Positions 1 to 10,758 of a stretch of 64,000 bases of DNA are shown here, piece after piece (the stretch's first letter is position 1; the number at the start of each line of letters is the position of its first letter). The stretch lies in the NCBI RefSeq assembly GCF_947500075.1, contig NZ_CANMQS010000006.1:124001-188000 (forward strand), written 5' to 3'. Origin of the DNA: an uncultured Sulfitobacter sp. (GTDB lineage: Bacteria; Pseudomonadota; Alphaproteobacteria; Rhodobacterales; Rhodobacteraceae). Under the pieces are notes generated by a model, which had not been told where the DNA came from, searched no databases, and saw only the letters and a list, made by a program, of their open reading frames with translations. Position numbers and translations under genes: made by a program.

Positions 1-3000
1 CCGCAGGCAGTGTGTCATCCACGATCAACCGCGCGCCCACATCCTCAAAGGGCGACACCTCCAGCACCACCACGCGCCGCTCCCCGGCGGTATAGGGGCC
101 GGACACTTCCGCCCCCTCCATGGTGAAGCTGCGCCGGGTGATGGCATAGCCGTAGCCGCCCGCCTCCGGCGCGACCTCTGGCACACCGTAGGCCGTCAAC
201 GTCACGTCCATCGGCTGGTTGGAGACATTCTCGACCGTCGATGCCGCATCGCCCTGACCTGACAAACGCCGCACCACCGGCCCCCGCGCGGGCACGCCGT
301 TCACCGCCAAAGCAGGCACCGCACGTGGATCAGCCAGCGCATGTGCCGCCAACACCACCTGAGCCGCCTCCTGCGTTGACAAGCGCCCCCCGTCGCGGCG
401 CACCTGAGAAATCAGCACCGCCGGTTCCAGCGCCGCACTGCCAGCCTCCGCGCTCAGCTTCAGCACCGCAGCCGTATCCCGCAGGGATGTGCCAAAATCG
501 CTCCGCCAGCCGCTGTCCACAGGCTGCACGTTCAACAAATCCCCCGCCCGCCGGAACATCGCATCCGCCCGCAGGGGATCGCCATAAGCCGCCAAGGCAG
601 CACCCAGCTGCGCCGCTGCCATCGGGGTCGCAAACGCCTCTCGTTTGGTATCCGCGTAATACCGCAAATCCCCCATTTGTGCTGCCCCTTCGCGGGCCAG
701 CACCAACAGGGCATAGGCGATGTCTTCGCCACCACGATCAAAATCAGGTGCATAGTTGATCCGGTTGCGCAGGTTGTCCAGCGCCAGTGTGAAGGCCTGA
801 TCCGGCACGGCAAACCCCTCCTGCCGCGCGCGGGACAGGAAATCCGTCACATAGGCATCCAGCCAGAATTCACCCGAAGACGCGCGCCACAGCCCAAACG
901 CCCCATTGCTGCTTTGCCGGGTCAGGACCCTTGCGATGGCATCCTCAACCCGTTTGGCAATCTCCCCCGGTCCGCCAATGCCCGCCTGCTGCGCCACCGA
1001 ACTGAGGTAGAGCAGCGGCATCGCACCGGATGTGACCTGTTCTGTGCAGCCATACGGGTAGCGGTCCAACTGCCGCAACAGCCCCGGCACATCGAACCGG
1101 GCGAGCGGCCCGGCCGTCAGCGTCGCACTGCCTGTACCGGTCCGCAGACCTGCCAGCACTTCCGCATCAAAGGTAAACATCTCCCCCGGCGCGAGCGAGA
1201 ACTGCCGCGTCACCGCCACCTCCGGATCCGTGTCCCGTACCGGCAAGATCAACGTCTTGCGCAGCGGCGCGCCACCCGGCGGGGTCAGCACAACGTCGAT
1301 GGTATGATCGCCCGTCTCCAGCGCCCGCAAGGGCACCGCGATCTGGGCTGAGCCTTGCTCCGCCAGCGTCACAGCCTCCGGCACGCCACCCAGCATCACA
1401 CCACCGCTCTGCGATACGCGCAGCGCCATCTCTCCCGCAGGCCCCTGTGCATGGACCAATTCCAGCAGCAAACGGCTGTCATCCGCAGGTGTCAGGAACC
1501 GGGGCAAGGAGGCCGTGACGACCACAGGATCTGCCGCCACCACTTCTGCCACTGCATCGCCCACCCCAGTGTCAGACCACGCCACGGCCATCAGCCGGAT
1601 CGTACCGTTAAACGCAGGCTTCTCGATCTCCACCACAGCCGTGCCATCCGCGCCCACCGTCACCGGGCCGGAGAACCACGCCATCAGCTTTTCCGTCGGC
1701 GGCACCGCCTGCGACCGTGCCGCACTGGCCGCATCCCCGCCTGAACGCACGGTGCCCATTGCCCCGTTCAATCCGTCAATCAGCCGACCATAGACATCGC
1801 GCAACTCAACCCCGAGGCGGCGCTGGCCAAAGTAGTGCCCTTTCGGATCGGGCGCCTCAAAACCGGTGAGGTTCAGAATACCCACATCAACCGCAGCCAG
1901 CGTCAGATGAGCGTCCTGCCCCGGCGCAACACCGTCCACTGTCACAACAGCGCGCAGCACGCCCGGTTGCCCATCGACGTCGCTTGGCGCATCAATCGAC
2001 ACCTTCAGCGCCCGGTTGCCGGGCCGCACCGCCGCATGGGCCAGCCCCAGACTGCGCGCGGGCATCTGCCCCGCCGCAACATCCATGCCCCGCAGTACCG
2101 ACGCCGTCACATACGCCCCGCTGCCCCAGTCGGCTGTGACCTCCAGCGGCACAATGTTCTCGCCCGCTGTCACCGGCACCACGCGCCGCTCAACCACCCG
2201 GTTCGACAGGACCGTGATCATCGCAATCCCGTCGCTTTCCGGCACGATGCGCAGTTGCACGGGATCGCCCAGATCGTAGGTTTCCGCATCCAGCGACAAG
2301 GACAGACGGTCCGGCGTGTCCTTGCCGTCTTCTGCCCCGTACCAGCCGGACTGGAACTGCACCGATGAGGTTACAAACGGCGCGCCCAACTGCTCCACCA
2401 CCAATTCGTATCGGCCCCAATCGGTCGGCGCGGTGACAGCGACCGGCTCACCGCCCAGCGTCATCTCTCCGGTCGCGACACGAATACGGCGCGTGACCGG
2501 CTCCCACTCCCAATTGCCATAGAGCTGATACCATTGATACCGCGTCTGCACCTTGTTGACGGTCCAGCGCACCGGCATGTCTGCCGCCACCCCCTGAGCA
2601 TCGAGACTGATCAGATCAAACCGCGCCTCTGCCCCCTCCGGCAAAACACCCTCCGCCGCAGGTTTGATCCCGATCAGCGGCAGACCCGGCATCACAGGTT
2701 TCTCCAACCGCCGCTCTACGGGGCGACCGGATCCTTCGGCGACGCGCACCACCGCTTCAACGCTCAGCGGCAGGCCGGGGTTTTCATCCAGTTGCGGCAG
2801 CCGGAACGGCAAAACGGCGCGACCACTCGCATCGGTTTCCGCCCCTTCCAGCGCGCGGGTCAATGGCCGCAGCGGGGCATCATAGGGCCCAAAGAGATAA
2901 CCGTTCCATCCCTCCATCGACCGCGTTGCGCGCAACCGCACATCCCCCTCAACCCGCAGCCCCGCACCCGGCGCACCAAACAGATACCGCACTTCGACCG

Positions 3001-5182
3001 TCAACGGCGGTGCTGCGCGTGGACTGAGAGGCGCATTCGGCAGCGTCAGATCAAAGTCGATCCGTTCGGGCAGGAAATCCTCCACCAGCACGGTCTGGCT
3101 GGCAAGTGGGGGCGCATCCACATCCGCCATCACATCCACACGCCACGCCCCGCGCGGCACATCCGTGCCCAGAGGCAGGCTGAACACATGTCCACCTGAC
3201 CGTGCCTGCTGACTCAACTGACGGCTGTATTCCACCCCATCGGGCCTGCGCAGGATCGCCGTCACCGGCAGCCCGTCCAGCGCATGCGCCTGTTGATCTC
3301 GGGTCAATACAGTCGCGTGGATCACTTCGGCCACGCGGTAGGCACCCCGATCCGTGGTCAGAAACGTATCAATCGGCGGTGCAGGGGGGCGTCCCTCCAC
3401 CCCGCGATCCGACAGATCAAAGGCCGGTCCCGTAAGAGGCAGGAAGGTCACATCCCCCGCCGCCCCTTCCGCCATCAGAACGGCCGGGCTGGCCGCACCT
3501 GTCCCACGCATCAAGCCAGCGCTGAATTGCGCATATCCTTCGCCGTCGGTGACCACTTCGCCCAGAACCGCATTGGCTTGCGAAATGAGGCTCAGCGTCA
3601 CCCCTTCCCGTGCACCCGTGTCCCCAAGGCTCCGTACTGCGACCTGCAATCCATCGACACCGGACCACGTGGACAAGCCCAGATCGGTCAGCACAAACCA
3701 CTGCGTCGCTGCGGGGTATTCATACGGATCCTGCCCCGGCACCGCAGCGCTCAGCACATAGATCCCTGGCGGTTGGTCTTTGAGCGCCTCGCCCAGCGGC
3801 AGCCGTGTCGTCATGTCCTGATTGAGCGTGTTCTGAACCGTCCCTTCGCCCTCCCAAACGGCCTGCGCCAGATCACGGTCGAGGATTTCTGCCTCATATT
3901 TGCTCAACGGCCGCCCGACATAGCTGTCACGCAGGGCCCGCACCAGATTGCGGTCGCTAAGACGGTGCAGGGTCAGATCAACCGTATCGACATTCACCGT
4001 CTCAATCGGCATCGCGGCATCGGCACTGCGTGGCAGCACATAGGCCCGCCCGCCAAAGCGCGCGACAGGCTGCCGGTCCCGCACATAAAGCGCCAGCGCC
4101 ACATCCTTGTGCAACACCTCACCGCTTGCCGCAGGCAGGCCCGCGCGGAACGTGACCTCGTACCGCTTGCCATGCTCAACCCCGTCGAGACACAGCTGAC
4201 TTTCATCCGCCTGCACCACAAGACCCGGCGTGACACTGCGCACAAAGGGGTCATAGTCGACCCCCGCAGGCACAAGTTTCTCAGAGAACTCCGCACAAAT
4301 GCGCGGGTTGGCGGCGTTGTTGTCCACGCGGTGTTCCGTGATGCGGAACCCGTATTTGCCGATGGCCGTGTCCAGCGCCGTCTCCAGATCTGCCCGCGGT
4401 GCATGTGACAGCGCCAGCCGCAGGGCCGCGATCATATCCCGCCCGCGGCGGTTGGCCTCCAGCGCGCGGGCCACAACCTCAGCCGCCGCAGCCTGCTGTG
4501 CGGCATCCGGCGCCCGCAGATAGGCATTGACCGAGGCCGCCAATCCCCGCCGGTACGCACGACGACGGTCACTGCCCTTGATCTCAAGCGCCCGCGCCAG
4601 CGACAGCTCCGCATAGCGCTGCCAGAGTGCGGCCTGATCCGACAGTGCCACCGCCTTGCCCGCCCAGCCAAGAGCAGAGGGCACATCGCCCCGCTGCGCG
4701 GCACCGTCCAGCGCGGCGATCAGATCGCTGATCTGCTCGCCCTGAAAGGAATACAGACGGCTGTTGGCCCGCAGCAGATCCGCCGCCCGCTGGATGTCTG
4801 CGGGCGACATGAACCGCAAGGCATCCCGGCGCGCCGGAACAAAGGCCAGCACCTGTGGGTCCGTCGCCACCTTGCGCGCTGAAATCGCCCCCTCATAGGC
4901 TTGTTGTTCCGCGACACCGGCCTTGGGAAAGCACGCATTCGACCGGGTGTTGAACGTGAACGCCGTGCAGCCTGCCTGGGCCGAGCAGGCCCGCTCACAG
5001 GCCGCTTGATTGGTATTGAACAGATTGGTCAGATCAGCGCCGAAGAAATCCACATCGCGCACGAACAGATACCGATGATCCGGCACGATATCCGCACCGC
5101 TCTGCTGCGCCTGCGCGGCTCCCGTCACCCAAACCGCAAGCACCGCAGCAAGACACAGACGCAAATGAGCAAGAAAGGGCAT
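1..5182 (-). CDS. alpha-2-macroglobulin family protein with N-terminal PAN domain (3' end outside window)
   Basis: Bacterial alpha-2-macroglobulins are large secreted or periplasmic protease traps that link covalently to a protease through an internal thioester. The ATG at 5182 follows an AGGAG ribosome site and gives a signal peptide ending near GAAQAQ. A cysteine-rich PAN/apple-like segment follows (about residues 30-80; cysteines in ACERACSAQAGC). The thioester motif GCTEQ is intact, with Cys about residue 1379. The frame stays open for about 1727 codons to the window edge, so the extreme C-terminus is missing. Bacterial relatives are often paired with penicillin-binding protein PbpC; if present here it lies left of the window. 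The gene is divergent from the histidine kinase at 5309, across 126 bp. Family assignment is strong; the protective role is inferred from the family. Confidence 0.9.
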   Translation of the reverse strand, partial: MPFLAHLRLCLAAVLAVWVTGAAQAQQSGADIVPDHRYLFVRDVDFFGADLTNLFNTNQAACERACSAQAGCTAFTFNTRSNACFPKAGVAEQQAYEGAISARKVATDPQVLAFVPARRDALRFMSPADIQRAADLLRANSRLYSFQGEQISDLIAALDGAAQRGDVPSALGWAGKAVALSDQAALWQRYAELSLARALEIKGSDRRRAYRRGLAASVNAYLRAPDAAQQAAAAEVVARALEANRRGRDMIAALRLALSHAPRADLETALDTAIGKYGFRITEHRVDNNAANPRICAEFSEKLVPAGVDYDPFVRSVTPGLVVQADESQLCLDGVEHGKRYEVTFRAGLPAASGEVLHKDVALALYVRDRQPVARFGGRAYVLPRSADAAMPIETVNVDTVDLTLHRLSDRNLVRALRDSYVGRPLSKYEAEILDRDLAQAVWEGEGTVQNTLNQDMTTRLPLGEALKDQPPGIYVLSAAVPGQDPYEYPAATQWFVLTDLGLSTWSGVDGLQVAVRSLGDTGAREGVTLSLISQANAVLGEVVTDGEGYAQFSAGLMRGTGAASPAVLMAEGAAGDVTFLPLTGPAFDLSDRGVEGRPPAPPIDTFLTTDRGAYRVAEVIHATVLTRDQQAHALDGLPVTAILRRPDGVEYSRQLSQQARSGGHVFSLPLGTDVPRGAWRVDVMADVDAPPLASQTVLVEDFLPERIDFDLTLPNAPLSPRAAPPLTVEVRYLFGAPGAGLRVEGDVRLRATRSMEGWNGYLFGPYDAPLRPLTRALEGAETDASGRAVLPFRLPQLDENPGLPLSVEAVVRVAEGSGRPVERRLEKPVMPGLPLIGIKPAAEGVLPEGAEARFDLISLDAQGVAADMPVRWTVNKVQTRYQWYQLYGNWEWEPVTRRIRVATGEMTLGGEPVAVTAPTDWGRYELVVEQLGAPFVTSSVQFQSGWYGAEDGKDTPDRLSLSLDAETYDLGDPVQLRIVPESDGIAMITVLSNRVVERRVVPVTAGENIVPLEVTADWGSGAYVTASVLRGMDVAAGQMPARSLGLAHAAVRPGNRALKVSIDAPSDVDGQPGVLRAVVTVDGVAPGQDAHLTLAAVDVGILNLTGFEAPDPKGHYFGQRRLGVELRDVYGRLIDGLNGAMGTVRSGGDAASAARSQAVPPTEKLMAWFSGPVTVGADGTAVVEIEKPAFNGTIRLMAVAWSDTGVGDAVAEVVAADPVVVTASLPRFLTPADDSRLLLELVHAQGPAGEMALRVSQSGGVMLGGVPEAVTLAEQGSAQIAVPLRALETGDHTIDVVLTPPGGAPLRKTLILPVRDTDPEVAVTRQFSLAPGEMFTFDAEVLAGLRTGTGSATLTAGPLARFDVPGLLRQLDRYPYGCTEQVTSGAMPLLYLSSVAQQAGIGGPGEIAKRVEDAIARVLTRQSSNGAFGLWRASSGEFWLDAYVTDFLSRARQEGFAVPDQAFTLALDNLRNRINYAPDFDRGGEDIAYALLVLAREGAAQMGDLRYYADTKREAFATPMAAAQLGAALAAYGDPLRADAMFRRAGDLLNVQPVDSGWRSDFGTSLRDTAAVLKLSAEAGSAALEPAVLISQVRRDGGRLSTQEAAQVVLAAHALADPRAVPALAVNGVPARGPVVRRLSGQGDAASTVENVSNQPMDVTLTAYGVPEVAPEAGGYGYAITRRSFTMEGAEVSGPYTAGERRVVVLEVSPFEDVGARLIVDDTLPA

Positions 5183-5308
5183 GGGATCACTCCTGTTTGG
5201 CTTGCATCAAACGTCGCATGACCGCCCGCCACCCCGCAAGATAAACCAGATATTCACCTCGTTCGGCCAGTTTGCGCCCAGCCGCGTGCAGATGCGCGAA
5301 GGAATGTG

Positions 5309-7486
5309 ATGAGCCTTGCAAACAAACTCACCGAAGAGCGTCGCGGCAGGCTGGCTGCGGAACGTATGCTGGAGCTCAAGCAGGCCGAATTGCACGCGGC
5401 CAATCGCAAGCTGGGGCTGCACGCGCGCGAGTTGACCGAGAAGATCGTCAAGACACGTGCCGTCGTGGAAACGATCCGCGACGAAAACCAGCGCTTTCGA
5501 TCCGACCTGACCGCCGCCAATCAGAAGATCGCAATCGCCGAACGCCGTTTGTGGCATTCGATCCAGACCATCCGCGACGGCTTTGCTTTCTTCAACGCGG
5601 ACAACGAAATGATCATGGCAAATGAGGCCTATCTTGCGACCTTCGACGGGTTGGAAGAGATACGCCCCGGCGTGAACTACATCACGATCCTTCAGGTGCT
5701 GACCGAAGAGGGGATTGTGAACACCGGCGCGCTGGGTCCCGAAGACTGGCGCCAGATGATGACCGACCGTCTCTATACGCCGGAGCCTGAGCCGATCGTT
5801 ATCCAGCTTTGGAACGGCTATTACATCAGGCTGATCGACCAACGCGGACCGGAGGGTGACATGGTCTCCCTTGGCCTCGACATCACGGAGAGCGTCCGTC
5901 ACGAGAAAAGCCTGTCAGAAGCGCGCGCAATCGCGGAATCCGCCAACCGCGCCAAATCGGCCTTTCTTGCCAATATGAGCCACGAAATCCGAACCCCGAT
6001 GAACGGCGTCGTCGGCATGTCTGATGTGCTGGCCGAAACTCCGCTCACGGATGAGCAACGCCTCTATGTCGATACGATCAAGAGTTCCGGCGAAGCGCTG
6101 CTGCTGATCATCAATGACGTGCTGGACTACTCAAAGATCGAGGCGGGCAAACTTGATCTCCACTTGAGCACCTTCAATCTGGAGCAATCCGTGTTCGAAG
6201 TCCTGATGTTGCTTCAACCAACAGCGCGTGCCAAGGGCCTGGCCTTGCTGATGGAGTTTGACGTACATCTCCCGACGGAAGTGACAGGCGACCCCGGCCG
6301 GATGCGGCAGGTCCTGACCAATCTCATTGGCAACGCGATCAAATTCACCGCCACCGGGCACGTCGCGGTCAAGATCCTTGCGCGCAAGGGCGCGACTGAC
6401 CCCGATGATATGATCGAATTCAGAATTGAGGATTCCGGGATTGGCATACCGGAGGTAAGGCTTCAGGACATCTTCGACGATTTCAATCAGGTCGAAAACG
6501 AACGCAACCGGCAGTTTGACGGCACCGGTCTGGGCCTCGCCATCAGCCAACGGCTGGTCCGCATGATGGGCGGAGAGATCACCGTGCAGTCAGAGGAGGG
6601 GGTCGGCTCGACCTTTGCCTTCTGCCTGAACCTGCCCATTGCACCAGATGCGCCTGCGCTGCCCGCGATACCGCCGAACCTCACCCATGTCCTGATCCTT
6701 GATCCGCATGACGTCAGCAGCACGATCTTCCAGCGGCAGATGGAACGGTTGGGGCTCAAGGCCACGCGGTACACCACGCCAGAGGATCTGATCGCCGGCT
6801 GCGACGATCAGGTGGCCGCCATCTTCGTCACCCACAGACCTCCGGAGGAGGACGGGTTTGAGATCGCCAAATTCCTGAATGGGCGTGCCCCTTCAATCCC
6901 CGTGATCCTGCTCAGTAACATACCCGGTGCAGCCGACCGGGGCGCACCGATAGAGGGTATTCAAGCGGTGCTGACCAGACCGATTTCCCGCCTTGATCTG
7001 CTGACCCAGCTTGCATCCCTGCCCTGCGCGCCACGCCCCGCTGACGGGTCCCCAAAGACCCTGCGCCCCATGCGCATCCTCGCGGCGGAGGACAATCGCA
7101 CCAACCAGTTGGTCTTCCAGAAAATGATCAAGTCGCTGGATGTTGATCTGATCTTTGCCCCAAACGGAGAAGAGGCTGTCACGCAATACACCGCGTTCCA
7201 GCCCGATCTCATCTTCATGGACATCTCAATGCCGCGTATGGACGGCAAGGAAGCAACCCGTGCCATTCGTGCACTGGAAGCGCAAAGCGGCACACATGTG
7301 CCGATCATCGCGCTGACGGCCCATGCGATTGCAGGCGACGATCAGGCCTTTCTGGAAGCAGGCCTTGACCACTACCTGACCAAGCCCCTGCGCAAACCTG
7401 ACATCATCGAACAGATCAAAGCCGCCCACACCAGCCAGATGCGCCCCCTGGAGCCGGAACAAAAGCCCGATCAGCTGGTGGGATAA
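5309..7486 (+). CDS. hybrid sensor histidine kinase / response regulator, soluble
   Basis: This is a two-component phosphorelay kinase with no membrane segment, so it probably senses a cytoplasmic signal. Residues 5-80 form a coiled coil and about 80-200 a PAS-like domain. A HisKA dimerisation helix follows with phospho-His 225 in the motif [11 protein letters not shown]. The HATPase domain has an N-box NLIGNAIKF (about 338), G1 DSGIGIP (about 375) and G2 GTGLGLAIS (about 405). Two receiver domains follow. The first (about 459-570) lacks a phosphorylatable Asp in the expected place (IFVTH). The second (about 587-710) is intact, with Asp 638 in LIFMDISMP and the conserved Lys in YLTKPL. A GTG lies directly before the ATG; AAGGA upstream suits the ATG. 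The 3' end overlaps yaaA by 16 bp on the opposite strand. The partner regulator is unknown. Confidence 0.9.
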   Translation: MSLANKLTEERRGRLAAERMLELKQAELHAANRKLGLHARELTEKIVKTRAVVETIRDENQRFRSDLTAANQKIAIAERRLWHSIQTIRDGFAFFNADNEMIMANEAYLATFDGLEEIRPGVNYITILQVLTEEGIVNTGALGPEDWRQMMTDRLYTPEPEPIVIQLWNGYYIRLIDQRGPEGDMVSLGLDITESVRHEKSLSEARAIAESANRAKSAFLANMSHEIRTPMNGVVGMSDVLAETPLTDEQRLYVDTIKSSGEALLLIINDVLDYSKIEAGKLDLHLSTFNLEQSVFEVLMLLQPTARAKGLALLMEFDVHLPTEVTGDPGRMRQVLTNLIGNAIKFTATGHVAVKILARKGATDPDDMIEFRIEDSGIGIPEVRLQDIFDDFNQVENERNRQFDGTGLGLAISQRLVRMMGGEITVQSEEGVGSTFAFCLNLPIAPDAPALPAIPPNLTHVLILDPHDVSSTIFQRQMERLGLKATRYTTPEDLIAGCDDQVAAIFVTHRPPEEDGFEIAKFLNGRAPSIPVILLSNIPGAADRGAPIEGIQAVLTRPISRLDLLTQLASLPCAPRPADGSPKTLRPMRILAAEDNRTNQLVFQKMIKSLDVDLIFAPNGEEAVTQYTAFQPDLIFMDISMPRMDGKEATRAIRALEAQSGTHVPIIALTAHAIAGDDQAFLEAGLDHYLTKPLRKPDIIEQIKAAHTSQMRPLEPEQKPDQLVG

Positions 7487-8250
7487 GGCCGCACAAAGAC
7501 CGGTTTTTCCGGGGTGGAGGCAGCAGGGTCAAACGCATAGCCCCCTGTCTCAAAATCCTTGACCGCTTCAGCATCAGTCAGGCGGTTCTGAATGATGTAG
7601 CGGGCCATCGCACCGCGCGCTTTCTTGGCGAAGAAGCTGACCATCTTGGGCCCTTTGCCATCCCCTTTGTCTTCCATGAATTGCGGTGTGATCACCCGCA
7701 GCTTCAACGCCTTGGGCGCCACCGCGCCAAAGTATTCCTGACTGGCGCAATTGATCAGAACGTCACTTCCCACTTCCGCCGCCTGCGCATTCAGCGCTTT
7801 CGACAGGTCATCACGCCAATAATCATAGAGCGACCCACCGCGCCGGGTCTTGAGCCTGCTGCCCATTTCCAGCCGGTAGGGCTGAATCGCATCCAACGGG
7901 CGCAATACACCATAGAGCCCTGACAGGATGCGCAAATGATCCTGCGCCCATGACATCTCATCAGCATCCAGGCTGGCCGCTTCGAGGCCCTGATAGGTGT
8001 CGCCCGCAAAAGCCAGCGCAGCAGGGCGGGTAACCTCCTGTCCCGGGGCATCCTCAAAGGCCTTGAACCGGTCCCGGTTCAACCGCGCCAGGTCATCTGA
8101 CAGGTCCATCAACCCCTTGAGCTTGCCCAAGGTCAGATTGCGGGCCGTCTTCACCAGCCGCACCGCATCATCCTGAAAATCAGGTTCCGTCATCGCCACA
8201 TCGCGCGCGTCCCAGTCCAGCCTTTTGGCAGGGGAAATAACCACCAGCAT
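7471..8250 (-). CDS. yaaA: peroxide stress protein YaaA (UPF0246)
   Basis: At 259 residues the product is the usual family length, and it begins with the typical MLVVISPAKRLDW. Further conserved stretches are FAGDTYQGL, LSGLYGVLRPLD and the C-terminal FFAKKARG. In E. coli, YaaA lowers free iron and DNA damage under hydrogen peroxide stress; that role is carried over here by family only. It lies 27 bp downstream of recQ on the same strand, so co-transcription of a DNA-repair helicase and an oxidative-damage factor is likely. It converges with the histidine kinase gene and overlaps its stop. Confidence 0.93.
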   Translation of the reverse strand: MLVVISPAKRLDWDARDVAMTEPDFQDDAVRLVKTARNLTLGKLKGLMDLSDDLARLNRDRFKAFEDAPGQEVTRPAALAFAGDTYQGLEAASLDADEMSWAQDHLRILSGLYGVLRPLDAIQPYRLEMGSRLKTRRGGSLYDYWRDDLSKALNAQAAEVGSDVLINCASQEYFGAVAPKALKLRVITPQFMEDKGDGKGPKMVSFFAKKARGAMARYIIQNRLTDAEAVKDFETGGYAFDPAASTPEKPVFVRPYPTS

Positions 8251-8277
8251 TTACGTCTCCTTTGATTTCGGAACTAC

Positions 8278-10323
8278 CTAGCCCGCGTCCCTCAGGACGT
8301 CCAGAAACGCCTCACCAAAACGTTCCGCGCGGCGGTCCCCCAACAGGCGTGCCAGTGCGTTCTCATCCGCCCCGCGCAACTGCGCAACCTTGGCCAGTTG
8401 CGCGGCAGAACAGCTCAGCGGTTTGTCCGTACCAACTGCCCCGCGCGCCAGTTCGGCCTGCGCTTCCATCAACTGGTCATAGACCTGCCCCGCATCGCGT
8501 CCTGCCAGCTTGCGCCGGGTCGGGTGCATCTCTTCGGCAGCCCCGTTGATCACCTCCAGAAAACCGGCCCCGTAGGTCTCCAGCTTCTTCGCACCCACAC
8601 CGCCGATCCGGGCCATACCGTCCAGATCACGCGGCCGCGTCTCTGCCATCTCGATCAGGGTGCGATCGTTGAAAATGATATAGGCAGGCACTTTCGCCGC
8701 CTCCGCCAGCGCACGGCGCTTGGCTTTGAGCGCGGACAAAAGCGGCGCATCCTCTTCGCTGACCATTTGCTTGACCGCTGGTCGCCGGGTGGATCCCGCC
8801 GCCTTGATGCTGTCCTTGCGCAAGGTAATGCCCTGCTCATCGCGCAAAATGGGCCGCGCCGCATCGGTCATGCGCAAGGCACCGTGGCGTTCAGGATCAG
8901 GCCGGATCAAGTCATGCCCCATCATCTGCCGGAACACAGCCTGCCATTCAGCCTTGGAATACTCCGTCCCCACGCCGTAGGTCGGCAGCGACTGATGCCC
9001 GCGCTGGCGCACCTTGTCCGTCTCATTGCCCAGCAGGATGTCAATCAGATGCCCTGCGCCAAACCATTCCTCCGTGCGCAGGATCGCTGACAACGCCTTG
9101 CGCACCGCCGTGGTGCCATCAAACGTCTCTGCCGGCGTGTCGCACAGATCGCACCGCCCGCAGGTCACCTCATGCTCATCAAAATAGCCCAGCAATGTCT
9201 TGCGCCGGCATTCCAGCGCCTCTGCCAACCCCAGCAGCGCATTCAGCCGTCCGTGATCCGCCGCGCGGCGTTCGGGTGGGGCAAGGCCCTCATCAATCTG
9301 GCTGCGGCGCAGACGGATGTCATCGGGACCAAACAGGGTCAACGTCTCCGCCGGTGCCCCGTCCCGGCCTGCGCGGCCAATCTCTTGGTAATAGGCCTCA
9401 ATCGACTTTGGCAAATCCGCATGGGCGACCCAGCGGATATCCGGTTTATCCACACCCATCCCGAATGCCACGGTCGCACAAACGATCAACCCGTCCTCTT
9501 GCTGAAACTTCCGTTCGGCGATGCGGCGGTCCTCCGCCTCCATCCCGCCGTGGTAGTGGATGGCCTTCTGCCCCGCGTCGTTCAGCGCCCGTGCCAGGCC
9601 TTCGGTCTTGGCCCGTGTACCGCAATAAACGATCCCTGATTGGCCCTTTCGCGCAGCAGCGAAATTCAGGATCTGATCGCGCGGCTTGTGCTTTGCGGCG
9701 AAGGCCAGATGGATGTTGGGCCGGTCAAACCCCCGCAGGAACGCGCGCGGGGCCTGCCCGTCAAACAGCTTCTGAACAATCTCCGCCTGCGTCTCTGTAT
9801 CCGCCGTCGCGGTAAAAGCCGCCAAGGGCACGTCAAGCGCGCGCCGCAATTCCCCGATCCGCAAATAGTCAGGCCGGAAGTCATGCCCCCACTGGCTGAC
9901 GCAATGCGCCTCATCCACCGCGATCAGGTTCACCCCGACGCGCTTGAGCATCCCCGTCACCGACCCCGCCGCCAATCGCTCCGGCGCCATATACAACAAC
10001 CGCAAGGAGCCGTCCTCCAACCCCTCCCACACCGCGTCCGTTTCTTCGGGCGTGTTGCCGGAGGTCAGCGCACCCGCACCCACGCCTGCTTCCTGCAAGG
10101 CGCGCACCTGATCGCGCATCAAGGCGATCAGCGGAGAGATCACCACCGTGACCCCCTCCCGCATCAAGGCAGGCAATTGGAAACAAAGGGATTTACCACC
10201 GCCCGTCGGCATGATGGCAAGTACGTTTTCGCCTCCGGTGACCGCTTCAACAATTTCTTGCTGGCCGGGGCGGAAGGCATCAAAGCCGAATACGTCAGAG
10301 AGAAGCGTGGCAGCGCTTGTCAT
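8278..10323 (-). CDS. recQ: ATP-dependent DNA helicase RecQ
   Basis: This is a superfamily 2, 3'-5' DNA helicase of recombination and replication-fork repair. Walker A is MPTGGGKS near residue 40, and the DEAH box with RecQ signature is VDEAHCVSQWGHDFR near 138. Motif VI contains QEIGRAGRDG. The RQC zinc-binding region has the four cysteines in LECRRKTL and CGRCDLC. A C-terminal HRDC domain (about 525-600) carries MARIGGVGAKKLETYG. At 681 residues it is a full-length family member. The ATG at 10323 is well placed, and yaaA follows closely on the same strand. Confidence 0.96.
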   Translation of the reverse strand: MTSAATLLSDVFGFDAFRPGQQEIVEAVTGGENVLAIMPTGGGKSLCFQLPALMREGVTVVISPLIALMRDQVRALQEAGVGAGALTSGNTPEETDAVWEGLEDGSLRLLYMAPERLAAGSVTGMLKRVGVNLIAVDEAHCVSQWGHDFRPDYLRIGELRRALDVPLAAFTATADTETQAEIVQKLFDGQAPRAFLRGFDRPNIHLAFAAKHKPRDQILNFAAARKGQSGIVYCGTRAKTEGLARALNDAGQKAIHYHGGMEAEDRRIAERKFQQEDGLIVCATVAFGMGVDKPDIRWVAHADLPKSIEAYYQEIGRAGRDGAPAETLTLFGPDDIRLRRSQIDEGLAPPERRAADHGRLNALLGLAEALECRRKTLLGYFDEHEVTCGRCDLCDTPAETFDGTTAVRKALSAILRTEEWFGAGHLIDILLGNETDKVRQRGHQSLPTYGVGTEYSKAEWQAVFRQMMGHDLIRPDPERHGALRMTDAARPILRDEQGITLRKDSIKAAGSTRRPAVKQMVSEEDAPLLSALKAKRRALAEAAKVPAYIIFNDRTLIEMAETRPRDLDGMARIGGVGAKKLETYGAGFLEVINGAAEEMHPTRRKLAGRDAGQVYDQLMEAQAELARGAVGTDKPLSCSAAQLAKVAQLRGADENALARLLGDRRAERFGEAFLDVLRDAG

Positions 10324-10398
10324 GGGAACCTGTAATTTGTCTGCTTTTGTTTTTTGCAGACTCCCACACTAACAAAGTGTGAACAAGACCCAGATCAT

Positions 10399-10686
10399 TT
10401 AATAGAAAGCCGCAGCGTTGTTCATCAGGATGATCCGCGCAATCGCCACCCCGATCAGCACCACCAATGGCGCCAGATCAATGCCGCCCATCTGCGGCAT
10501 GAAACTGCGCACACGGGAGTAGATCGGCTCAAGCAGACGGTTCAGCCCGTCCCAGATCTGCGCAACCAGGGGCTGGCGCAGGTTCAGCACCTGAAAGTTG
10601 ATCAGCCACGACATGATCACATGGGCGATCACGATGAAGTACACCACGTTCAGCAGCAGCATCAGAATTTGAAACAGCGATGTCAT
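10399..10686 (-). CDS. YggT family membrane protein
   Basis: The 95-residue protein has two hydrophobic segments (about residues 5-28 and 70-90) separated by the family signature: SWLINFQVLN, then PIYSRVRSFMPQMGGIDLAPLV. YggT proteins are small inner-membrane proteins linked to cell-envelope or osmotic functions; no precise function is established. It is a single gene between recQ and the BLUF gene on the same strand. AAGGG sits upstream of the ATG as ribosome site. Confidence 0.88.
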   Translation of the reverse strand: MTSLFQILMLLLNVVYFIVIAHVIMSWLINFQVLNLRQPLVAQIWDGLNRLLEPIYSRVRSFMPQMGGIDLAPLVVLIGVAIARIILMNNAAAFY

Positions 10687-10758
10687 GGCAAGCCCTTCTT
10701 GTGACGATGCGCCACAGTTAAGTCGCGTCAGCCCTCAAAGCAAGAGAGCACGCCGCCC

